Below, piece by piece: positions 6,798 to 12,951 of a stretch of DNA of 12,951 nt. The notes below the pieces were generated by a model. It ran no database searches. It was not told the origin of the DNA and saw nothing but the letters and a program-made list of their open reading frames with translations. Source of the stretch: Prevotella sp. Lineage in GTDB: Bacteria; Bacteroidota; Bacteroidia; Bacteroidales; Bacteroidaceae. The stretch spans positions 1 through 12,951 of the forward strand of contig JAFRQC010000194.1 in assembly GCA_017428805.1 (NCBI GenBank), written 5' to 3'. The translations under genes were made by a program, and so were the position numbers. The stretch's first letter is position 1; the number at the start of each line of letters is the position of its first letter.

Positions 6798-8728
6798 ATA
6801 GGATTGTGGCTTTTTTCATGCGGCGTCTCTCCGTCAGGCTCGGACTCACCATCGTTCTGCTGGTGGCGGTCATCTTCATCATCTCTGTCGGCTTCCTCTT
6901 CAGCCTGTCCAAGAAATTCGTCCTGGCTGAAGCACAAGGCAGGGCCAACCAACTGCTCGACAACACCGCCCTCCGCATCACAGACATCATGGACGAGGTG
7001 GAGTTGGCTACAGACAATATGGCGTGGTATATGGCCAGCCATACTGATCCCGAAACACTCATCCGAGACACCCGTGAGATTCTGCAGAACAATCCGCACT
7101 TCTACAGCTGTTCCATCTCGATGGAGCCTTATTTTTTCAAGTCTTACGGCAAATACTTCTCCATCTACTCCGTTCGCGACGGCGACTCCATCTCAACGGC
7201 ACAGTACGGCAGCGATGAGTTCCAGTATTTCAACCTCGACTGGTATCAGAACCCCAAGCACCTTAAGCGGGGCTGTTGGATTGACCCCTATCTCAATGCC
7301 AACCCGAAAGCCGACTACCAGCAGGAGATCATCACCTCCTACACCCGTCCTATCTATGATGCTAAGGGGACGTTCATCGGCGTCGTTGCCATCGACCTGC
7401 TTCAGAAATGGCTCTCGCAGACCGTCACCGCCGTGACGCCTTATCCTAATTCGTCGGCTATCGTCTGCGGCCGCGAAGGCCACTACTTCGTGCATCCCGA
7501 TACGTTGAAGCTGATCCGCCAGACCATCTTCTCCGATCCCGACCCAGAAGCCCGGCAGGATGTCATTCCTCTGGGTAAAGATATGATTGCCGGCAAGAGT
7601 GGCTCACACGAACTCGTGGTCGACGGCAACGACGCCTATGTGTTCTTCCGTCCCCTCGGCAAAGCGGGCTGGAGCATGGCCATCGTCTGTCCGGCAGATG
7701 ATGTCTTCGGTGGCTACAACCGCCTGCTATATACCGTCTGGGCCATCGTCGCCGTCGGCCTGCTTGTCATCCTCATTTTCTGTTATCAGACCATCCGTGG
7801 TGCCGTCAGCCCCTTGAAGCTCCTTGCCGGTCAGGCCCGTGACATCTCCAAGGGGCACTTCGACAACTTCCTGCCATCTACCTCCCGTTCAGACACCATC
7901 GGACATCTGCAGAATGCCTTCGTCGGCATGCAACAGTCGTTGTCGGCCTACGTCGGTGATATTCGGCGGCTGAACGAAGAGTTGGAACAGCGCAACGACG
8001 AACTCACCCAGGCCAACGAACAGGCCCTGGAGGCCGCCCGTAAGAAGACGGCCTTCCTTCAGGACATGATGCACCAGATACGCACTCCGCTGAACATTAT
8101 CGGCGGTTTCTCGCAAGTGCTGGAAGAGAATTTCCATGAGTTGCCAGACGAAGAAGCGGCCAACATCATCCGGATGATGCAGGACGCTTCACGGCGCATT
8201 CTGCGTATCGTGCGGATGCTGGTGGCTTCATCTGCCGTCGACGGCCAGCAGACCGTCAGTCGCGAGTCGTTCAGTTGCAATGGCCTCTGTCGGGAGATCG
8301 TCGGCGCCTTCCGCCTTACCAGTCCACATACGGTAAAACTGCAGTTCGACACCGATGTGCCTGACGACCTGATGATCTGCTCAGACAAGGAGAAAGTGAC
8401 GGAGATTCTGAACGAGCTGCTTGAAAATGCGAACAAGTTCACCCAGCTGGGCATGATCATCCTCACCTGTAGCCTGCCAGACTGGCAGACGGTGACCTTC
8501 ACCGTCAGCGACACGGGCATCGGCGTTGCCGAGGCAGACCGGCCGAAGATCTTCTCACAGTTCATGAAGGGTGACTATTTCACCGACGGCATCGGACTGG
8601 GACTGTATCTGAGCCAGCGGATGGCGAGGCTTCTTGGCGGTGACCTCGAGCTCGACCCCGACTATCACAACGGCGCCAGCTTTATTTTGTGCCTGCCGTT
8701 AAACTATTCCAAAGTTACAACGTCATAA
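6794..8728 (+). CDS. Sensor histidine kinase (Cache-HAMP-HisKA-HATPase)
   Basis: A 644-residue inner-membrane sensor kinase. TM1 is about residues 15-37. The periplasmic region 38-308 looks like a double Cache domain (DWYQNPK, RGCWIDPYLN, SYTRPIYDAKGTFIGVVAID). TM2 is about 311-335 and HAMP about 336-390. A coiled coil of NEELEQRNDELTQANEQ type leads to the DHp: MMHQIRTPLNIIGGFSQVL, phosphoacceptor H427. The ATPase domain has the N-box (ELLENANKFT, N545), G1 (DTGIG, D573) and G2 (GIGLGLYLS, from G599). One oddity: the residue after the His is Gln 428, where most HisKA kinases have Glu or Asp. T431 at +4, important for phosphatase activity in the family, is kept. There is no receiver domain on the protein and no response regulator in the window, so the partner is elsewhere. 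The start overlaps the stop of the kinase-less sensor, and the GH9 gene starts 21 bases after its own stop, suggesting sensing linked to glycan use. Confidence 0.92.
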   Translation: MNRIVAFFMRRLSVRLGLTIVLLVAVIFIISVGFLFSLSKKFVLAEAQGRANQLLDNTALRITDIMDEVELATDNMAWYMASHTDPETLIRDTREILQNNPHFYSCSISMEPYFFKSYGKYFSIYSVRDGDSISTAQYGSDEFQYFNLDWYQNPKHLKRGCWIDPYLNANPKADYQQEIITSYTRPIYDAKGTFIGVVAIDLLQKWLSQTVTAVTPYPNSSAIVCGREGHYFVHPDTLKLIRQTIFSDPDPEARQDVIPLGKDMIAGKSGSHELVVDGNDAYVFFRPLGKAGWSMAIVCPADDVFGGYNRLLYTVWAIVAVGLLVILIFCYQTIRGAVSPLKLLAGQARDISKGHFDNFLPSTSRSDTIGHLQNAFVGMQQSLSAYVGDIRRLNEELEQRNDELTQANEQALEAARKKTAFLQDMMHQIRTPLNIIGGFSQVLEENFHELPDEEAANIIRMMQDASRRILRIVRMLVASSAVDGQQTVSRESFSCNGLCREIVGAFRLTSPHTVKLQFDTDVPDDLMICSDKEKVTEILNELLENANKFTQLGMIILTCSLPDWQTVTFTVSDTGIGVAEADRPKIFSQFMKGDYFTDGIGLGLYLSQRMARLLGGDLELDPDYHNGASFILCLPLNYSKVTTS

Positions 8729-8749
8729 TTAAACATACACAAATTCCAA

Positions 8750-11386
8750 ATGAAAATGAAACACGTTATCATGTTCCTCTTGGTGCTGCTGGCTGTCCCC
8801 TCGGTCAGCAAGGCACAGGACTTACAACTAAACGACCGCGAGTATTTCGAGCGGCAGGGGGTGAATGTGCTGGTCTTCAGCAACAGTTTTAACGGCGGGT
8901 TCAACGACGAGAAGAACTCGGGTATTGAGATTATCCATCACGGTGTGCGTACCGTCCAGGGCGGTGCCGTCCGTCTGAACAACACGCCCGAGCAATGGGA
9001 TCTCGTGCCGCGGATGACCGACCGCAAGGTGGATCGTGAGAACGGTAGCATCGAGGTCGCCATGCGTTACGACGACTACGACTTCGACAGCCGTGTCATC
9101 GTCACCGCCAAGGGCAAGGCTGTGGAAATCTCCGTGTATCTTGACAAGCCTGTGCCTGAGAAGCTGGCTGGCGAGGCAGGCTTGAACATCGAGTTCCTGC
9201 CGTCGCAGTACTGGCTGAAGACCTTCACGATGGATGGTCGTCTGGGCCGTCTGCCGCGCTATGCCACCAGTCAGACCGTCACCCGTCCGAACAGCGAGAA
9301 GCCCCGTCAGTTCAAAGGCTTCAAGACCTACGATGACCGTGGCACCAATCGCTTCATCGACCCGCTGCCCATCGAAACGGGCCACAGCCTGAGCATGGCT
9401 ACCGACGATCCTTCACGACTCGTCACCATCAAAAGTGATGCTGAACTGAAACTTTTCGATGGCCGTATGCTCGCACAGAATGGCTGGTTCGTCGTCCGCA
9501 GCGTGCTGCCGAAGGGCAAGACCGGCAAGGTCATCACCTGGACTGTCGAGCCTAATGCTGTCCCGGGCTGGATTCGTGAGCCGAATATCGGTTTCTCGCA
9601 GATAGGCTACACGCCTGAACAGCCGAAGGTGGCCGTCATCGAACTCGACAAGCTCGACACGCCGCAGACTACGGCCAAGCTCATGCGCATCAATCCCGAC
9701 GGTTCGACCGCGCAGGCCTTCGAGGGTGCTGTCACGTCATGGGGGCCCTACTTTAAATATAATTATGTGAAGTTCGACTTCAGCAGCGTCAAGGAGCCCG
9801 GTGTCTACTTCATCCAGTATGGCAAGACGAAGACTAACGACTTCCTCATCGACACCCACGTCTATGACAAGATCACCGATGCCACCACCGACGTATGGGT
9901 GCCCATCCATATGAACCATATGTACGTCACCGAGGGTTACCGCACGTGGCACGGCGAACCCTTCAAGGAGGGATATCTGCAAGCGCCTGAGAGCGACCAC
10001 TTCGACTTGCATCGTCAGGGACCGACCACCGACACGAAATACAAGCCGCTGGAACTCATCCCCGGTCTGAACGTCGGCGGATTCTTCGATGCCGGTGACT
10101 TCGACATCGAGACGGGCTCCAACATCAACGTTGTGCAGAACTTCATCCGCACCTGGGAACTCTTCCGTCCCCAGCGCGACGAGACCTTCGTCTCGCAGAA
10201 GCAGCGTTACGTGGACTTGCACCGCCCCGACGGCGTGCCCGACATCCTGCAGTTCATCGAACACGGCACGCTCAACCTCGTGGCACAGGCTGAGAACATC
10301 GGACACATGGCCTCGACGCTCTCCAACTCCATCCTCGATAACTATCACCATTTGGGTGATGCCGCCTCAATCACCGACGGCCTGCACTATGATCCGTCGC
10401 TGAAGCCTTACGAGGTGAGTGCTGACGGCAAGCGCAGCGGAACGCCCGACGACATGTGGGCCTTCACCACCCGCAGTCCGCAGCTCGACCTCCGCGCCGC
10501 CACAATGTTCGCTGCTGCCAGCCACGCCCTCAAGGGTTACAACGACGACCTGGCAGAGCGTGCCCTCACCCAGTCGAAGCGGCTCATGAAGGAGGCCACC
10601 GAAATCATCGCCCAGCATAATGCCGCCCGCGAAGATGAATTCGCCTGGCTCGACGGCACGGAACAGGTGAACATCGCCAATCCCCGTCAGCAGGGAGCCC
10701 AGCCCGACAAGAAGCGTCAGAAGCTGTTGGAGCGCAGCCGTAAGAACCGTGAGCAGCTTGGCGATATGGCCACCAACCTCATGCTCTACAGCGCTACGCA
10801 GGAAAAGCAGTACCTCGACAACTTCGCCGCACAGATCTGGGACGCTCTCGAACTGCGCCTCTCCGGCAACATGCAGACCGCCCTCGACGCCGTGCCCTAT
10901 ATGGATGAGGCCTACAAGGAGAAGCTCCGTCCTTACGTCGTGAAATACGAGGAATACATCAAGGGCTTCGACACGCAGAACCCCTATGGCGTGCCCATCG
11001 GACTCGGTAACTGGGCTGGTGTGAATATGGTGCTCAACTTCGGCATCACCGTCAATTACGCCCACATCTACTTCCCCGACATCGTCGGCAAGGATGAGGT
11101 CTATCGCGTGGCCAACTGGCTCTACGGCCGTCACCCCTACCACAACTATTCGTTCGTGGCCGTCGTGGGTGCCACCCGTCCGAAGCAGGTGTTCTACGGC
11201 AACAACCGTGCAGACTTCTCGTTCATCCCCGGTAACGTCGCCCCGGGCCTGCTCTTCCGCCGTCCCGACCACTTTGAGAACTACGACGACTGGCCCTTCC
11301 TCTGGGGACAGAACGAAGGCACCATCGCCGGCAACACGCAGTACATCATCTTCGGCTCCTCGCTCAAGAATATCGTTGCAGAGTGA
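8750..11386 (+). CDS. Secreted glycoside hydrolase family 9 protein (endoglucanase-like)
   Basis: An 878-residue exported enzyme of the inverting GH9 family, whose members cleave beta-1,4-glucans and related beta-glycans. Residues 1-22 are a signal peptide (MKMKHVIMFLLVLLAVP, then SKAQ); there is no lipobox Cys, so a soluble periplasmic or secreted protein is expected. Residues about 24-275 are a beta-rich region I do not recognise. About 279-370 is the CelD_N-type Ig-like domain (IGFSQIGYTPEQPKVAV...EPGVYFIQYG). The (alpha/alpha)6 catalytic domain follows: DAGDFD gives D447 and D450 (catalytic base and water-positioning Asp), GRHPYHNYSF is the conserved GRNP-like His loop, and GQNEGTIAGN holds the proton donor E856. 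A charged insert near residues 630-665 (rich in K/R/E/Q) is unusual. Family members also include exo-glucosidases and glucosaminidases, so endoglucanase is only the default. No carbohydrate-binding module or C-terminal sorting domain is seen. The stop overlaps the transporter start (TGATG). Confidence 0.88.
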   Translation: MKMKHVIMFLLVLLAVPSVSKAQDLQLNDREYFERQGVNVLVFSNSFNGGFNDEKNSGIEIIHHGVRTVQGGAVRLNNTPEQWDLVPRMTDRKVDRENGSIEVAMRYDDYDFDSRVIVTAKGKAVEISVYLDKPVPEKLAGEAGLNIEFLPSQYWLKTFTMDGRLGRLPRYATSQTVTRPNSEKPRQFKGFKTYDDRGTNRFIDPLPIETGHSLSMATDDPSRLVTIKSDAELKLFDGRMLAQNGWFVVRSVLPKGKTGKVITWTVEPNAVPGWIREPNIGFSQIGYTPEQPKVAVIELDKLDTPQTTAKLMRINPDGSTAQAFEGAVTSWGPYFKYNYVKFDFSSVKEPGVYFIQYGKTKTNDFLIDTHVYDKITDATTDVWVPIHMNHMYVTEGYRTWHGEPFKEGYLQAPESDHFDLHRQGPTTDTKYKPLELIPGLNVGGFFDAGDFDIETGSNINVVQNFIRTWELFRPQRDETFVSQKQRYVDLHRPDGVPDILQFIEHGTLNLVAQAENIGHMASTLSNSILDNYHHLGDAASITDGLHYDPSLKPYEVSADGKRSGTPDDMWAFTTRSPQLDLRAATMFAAASHALKGYNDDLAERALTQSKRLMKEATEIIAQHNAAREDEFAWLDGTEQVNIANPRQQGAQPDKKRQKLLERSRKNREQLGDMATNLMLYSATQEKQYLDNFAAQIWDALELRLSGNMQTALDAVPYMDEAYKEKLRPYVVKYEEYIKGFDTQNPYGVPIGLGNWAGVNMVLNFGITVNYAHIYFPDIVGKDEVYRVANWLYGRHPYHNYSFVAVVGATRPKQVFYGNNRADFSFIPGNVAPGLLFRRPDHFENYDDWPFLWGQNEGTIAGNTQYIIFGSSLKNIVAE

Positions 11387-12678
11387 TGGACAGGCTTTGG
11401 AACAGGAACTATATCAAGGTCATGATAGCGAACTTCTCGCTGTTCTTCGCCTTTTATGTCCTGACTCCATTGCTGCCGCTCTATCTGAGTGAACATTTTG
11501 GCGCAACAAAGGACGTGATCGGCCTCGTGCTCTCGGGCTACACCATCACGGCTTTGTTGTGCCGACCCTTTAGTGGTTACATCGTCGACTCCTTCTCCCG
11601 CAAGACGGTGCTGATGGTCTGCTTCGGCACCTTCGCCATCTTCTTTGCAGGCTATCTCGCCGCGTCCACTCTTCTGCTGTTCACCATCGTCCGCACCCTC
11701 CACGGCGGGCCCTTCGGCGCCCTGACCGTCTCCAACTCGACTGTCGCCATCGACGTGCTGCCCTCCAGCCGCCGTACCGAGGGCATCGGCTACTACGGTC
11801 TCTCCAACAACCTCGCTATGGCTATCGCGCCCACCGTCGGCATCTTCATCTACAAGTTCACCGCCAGCTTCGAGTTCCTCTTCTGGCTGGCCCTCATCGT
11901 GGCCTGCCTCGGCTGGCTGGTCGATGCCACGGTCGAACTTTCGAGGAAGGAGGAACGAGGAACGAGGAAGGAGAATACTCCTGCCGCAGACACTACCCTT
12001 CCAGGTAATCTCATTCCTCGTTCCTCCTTCCTCTTTCCTCGACTCTCCTGGGACCGCTTCTTCCTCGTCCGCGGTTGGCTCCTCGGTCTGAACATGGTGG
12101 CTTTCGGCTTCAGTTTCGGTGTGCTCAGCAACTACCTCGCCATCTACGGCAAGGAGGTTATGGGCATCACCGGCGGCACGGGCACCTACTTTATGCTCTG
12201 TTCCGTCGGGCTGATCCTCTCCCGTCTGCAGGGAGGCAAGGCTCTCCGCGAAGGCCGTCTCACCTTCAATGCCGGCTCCGGTATGGTCATCTCCCTCGTC
12301 GGTTACACCTTATTCATCCTGATGCCGACAGTATCCTCATTCCTCCTTCCTCATTCCTCCTTCCTCGATCAAATTGGCTACTACGGCTCCGCCCTCCTCA
12401 TCGGCCTCGGCAACGGCCACATGTGGCCCGCCTTCCAGAACATGACCATCAACGTGGCCCGTAACAACCAGCGCGGCACCGCCAACTCCACCATCCTCAT
12501 CTCCTGGGACATCGGCATGGGTCTCGGCATCCTCGTCGGAGGTGTCATCTCCGAACTCCTCGGCTACGGTGCTGCTTTCTGGACCGTCGTCCTCGTCAAC
12601 GCCGCTGGTGTCGCCTGTTTCTTCCTCGCCACCAAGTCTTTCTTTCTCCAGCGCAACCTCAACCCCACCGTCAGGTAA
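11386..12678 (+). CDS. Major facilitator superfamily transporter
   Basis: A 430-residue inner-membrane transporter with twelve predicted hydrophobic segments. TM1 is NFSLFFAFYVLTPLLPLYL. The TM2-TM3 loop carries the MFS motif A variant SGYIVDSFSRK. TM12 ends about 15 residues before the stop, so the protein is not obviously truncated. The ATG at 11386 overlaps the GH9 stop (TGATG), a translational-coupling layout; an alternative GTG one codon earlier (11383) would add one residue. Two stretches encoded by GC-rich heptanucleotide repeats are built into it: residues 186-219 in the cytoplasmic loop between TM6 and TM7 (SRKEERGTRKE...IPRSSFLFPR), and about 317-328 in the periplasmic loop before TM10 (SSFLLPHSSFLD). 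Both fall in loops, where an insertion can be tolerated. Substrate is unknown. Uptake of sugars released by the glycosidases would suit the context, but drug- or metabolite-efflux MFS proteins look alike at this level. Confidence 0.86.
   Translation: MDRLWNRNYIKVMIANFSLFFAFYVLTPLLPLYLSEHFGATKDVIGLVLSGYTITALLCRPFSGYIVDSFSRKTVLMVCFGTFAIFFAGYLAASTLLLFTIVRTLHGGPFGALTVSNSTVAIDVLPSSRRTEGIGYYGLSNNLAMAIAPTVGIFIYKFTASFEFLFWLALIVACLGWLVDATVELSRKEERGTRKENTPAADTTLPGNLIPRSSFLFPRLSWDRFFLVRGWLLGLNMVAFGFSFGVLSNYLAIYGKEVMGITGGTGTYFMLCSVGLILSRLQGGKALREGRLTFNAGSGMVISLVGYTLFILMPTVSSFLLPHSSFLDQIGYYGSALLIGLGNGHMWPAFQNMTINVARNNQRGTANSTILISWDIGMGLGILVGGVISELLGYGAAFWTVVLVNAAGVACFFLATKSFFLQRNLNPTVR
11941..12042. repeat. 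102-bp palindromic heptamer element inside the MFS gene
   Basis: Left arm 11941-11973 is four GAGGAA(G/C) heptamers (GAGGAAG, GAGGAAC, GAGGAAC, GAGGAAG) plus short ends. Right arm 12010-12042 is their reverse complement over 33 bases with 30 matches. The 36-base loop codes for NTPAADTTLPGN. Total length is 102 bases, that is 34 codons, so the reading frame is preserved, and it lies in the TM6-TM7 cytoplasmic loop. The arms are almost pure purine then pyrimidine, quite unlike the surrounding codons. Confidence 0.9.
12334..12367. repeat. Second heptamer repeat array inside the MFS gene
   Basis: Tandem heptamers CCTCATT, CCTCCTT, CCTCATT, CCTCCTT, then CCTCGA follow a leading T. They are the same units as the right arm of the palindrome at 12010-12042 and end in the same CCTCGA. 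Only this orientation is present, with no partner arm nearby. It encodes roughly SSFLLPHSSFLD in the periplasmic loop before TM10. Confidence 0.85.
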
Positions 12679-12844
12679 ACAAAAACGTCCCTACTGTGTC
12701 TTAGATTGACGCAAAAACAGCCCTTTATCGTATCCCTTTGGACAACTTTTTGGTCTTTTTCCGTGATAATTAGTGATACGATAAATTTTATCTTAACTTC
12801 ATATTTCCCCTTGTTAATAAGGGTTTCTGAGCGGTCTTTGATTT

Positions 12845-12873
12845 TTTGATTTGAAAATGACAGAGTAATTTTG
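12845..12873 (+). promoter_or_regulatory. Transposase promoter: TTTG / TAATTTTG
   Basis: TTTG at 12845-12848 and TAATTTTG at 12866-12873 match the Bacteroidetes -33 (TTTG) and -7 (TAnnTTTG) elements with 17 bases between them, close to the usual 19. A small inverted repeat, GCAGT (12873-12877) and ACTGC (12884-12888) around a six-base loop, overlaps the expected transcription start. The leader to the ATG would be only about 15-20 bases. Confidence 0.66.
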
Positions 12874-12894
12874 CAGTCCAAAAACTGCATAATT

Positions 12895-12951
12895 ATGAAT
12901 GTCGGTAGCTATATTTTCTCCCAAGTCGTGGACTACATACCTCGTTATCAG
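12895..12951 (+). CDS. IS4-family transposase N-terminus (DUF4372 type, partial)
   Basis: The frame begins with ATG at 12895 and runs to the window edge with 19 residues, MNVGSYIFSQVVDYIPRYQ. This opening (MN-x-G-x-Y-x-F-x-Q, then a hydrophobic stretch and P) is what I recall for the DUF4372 N-terminal domain of IS4-family DDE transposases common in Bacteroidales. The good promoter directly upstream agrees. No catalytic residue is visible in this window, so activity and completeness are unknown. Confidence 0.75.
   Translation, partial: MNVGSYIFSQVVDYIPRYQ

Larger units (their letters stand above)
12679..12951 (+). mobile_element. Left part of an IS4-family insertion sequence (right end outside window)
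   Basis: After the transporter stop the sequence becomes markedly A/T-rich and leads, through a promoter, into a transposase start at 12895. The outer end of the element must lie between about 12679 and 12730; the stretch around ACTGTGTCTTAGATTGACGC (from 12701) is a candidate terminal repeat, but this cannot be tested without the other end. The 216 non-coding bases before the transposase (12679-12894) hold no other gene that I can support. Confidence 0.62.

Noticed and set aside
6804..7436. 210-codon plus-strand frame within the kinase sensor domain
   Set aside because: Ser/Thr/Pro/Arg-rich out-of-frame translation typical of a shadow; the kinase frame has a clear membrane and Cache pattern.
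10367..11272. 301-codon minus-strand open frame inside the GH9 gene
   Set aside because: It is a Val/Gly/Glu-rich shadow of the GH9 reading frame, which contains the conserved His loop in this same region.

Overview
The window looks like a chromosomal segment of a Bacteroidales bacterium, probably Prevotella or a close relative. Three things support this: promoter elements of the Bacteroidetes TAnnTTTG type, the kinds of insertion-sequence proteins at both edges, and short A/T-rich tandem repeat modules in the gaps. No database search was possible, so the taxon is inferred.

Layout. Bases 1-116 encode the last residues of a transposase (ISAon1/ISL3-like), and bases 12895-12951 encode the first 19 residues of an IS4-family (DUF4372-type) transposase, so two unrelated insertion sequences bracket the block. 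Between them is a divergent pair of transcription units read from a shared promoter region (3126-3242). Leftward: an extended-SDR NAD(P)-dependent epimerase/dehydratase, then a secreted glycoside hydrolase family 2 enzyme with beta-glucuronidase hallmarks. Rightward, six tightly packed genes: a Gfo/Idh/MocA oxidoreductase (dihydrodiol/xylose dehydrogenase type), a YqhD-like iron-type alcohol dehydrogenase, a membrane sensor without a kinase domain, a paralogous sensor histidine kinase, a secreted GH9 (endoglucanase-family) glycosidase and a major facilitator superfamily transporter.

How the genes may work together (inference). The two signal-peptide glycosidases would act in the periplasm or at the cell surface on beta-linked glycans, possibly with uronic acid ends. 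The MFS protein would move small products, and the three cytoplasmic oxidoreductases could convert sugars or aldehydes derived from them. The two sensors would report an extracytoplasmic ligand. There is no SusC/SusD pair and no response regulator in the window, so it is not a standard polysaccharide utilisation locus as seen here.

The most unusual points are as follows. First, the paired sensors: the first has a complete receptor, HAMP and a DHp-like helix region, but glycine stands where the phosphoacceptor His should be and there is no ATPase domain; its stop overlaps the start of the full kinase, whose own H-box reads HQ rather than HE/HD. Second, heptanucleotide repeat modules (GAGGAAS and its complement) are built in frame into the transporter gene, one as a 102-bp imperfect palindrome. 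Third, related short-period repeats (ATTGAAS heptamers; CAC-rich nonamers) lie in three intergenic gaps, and two of them carry in-frame alternative start codons.
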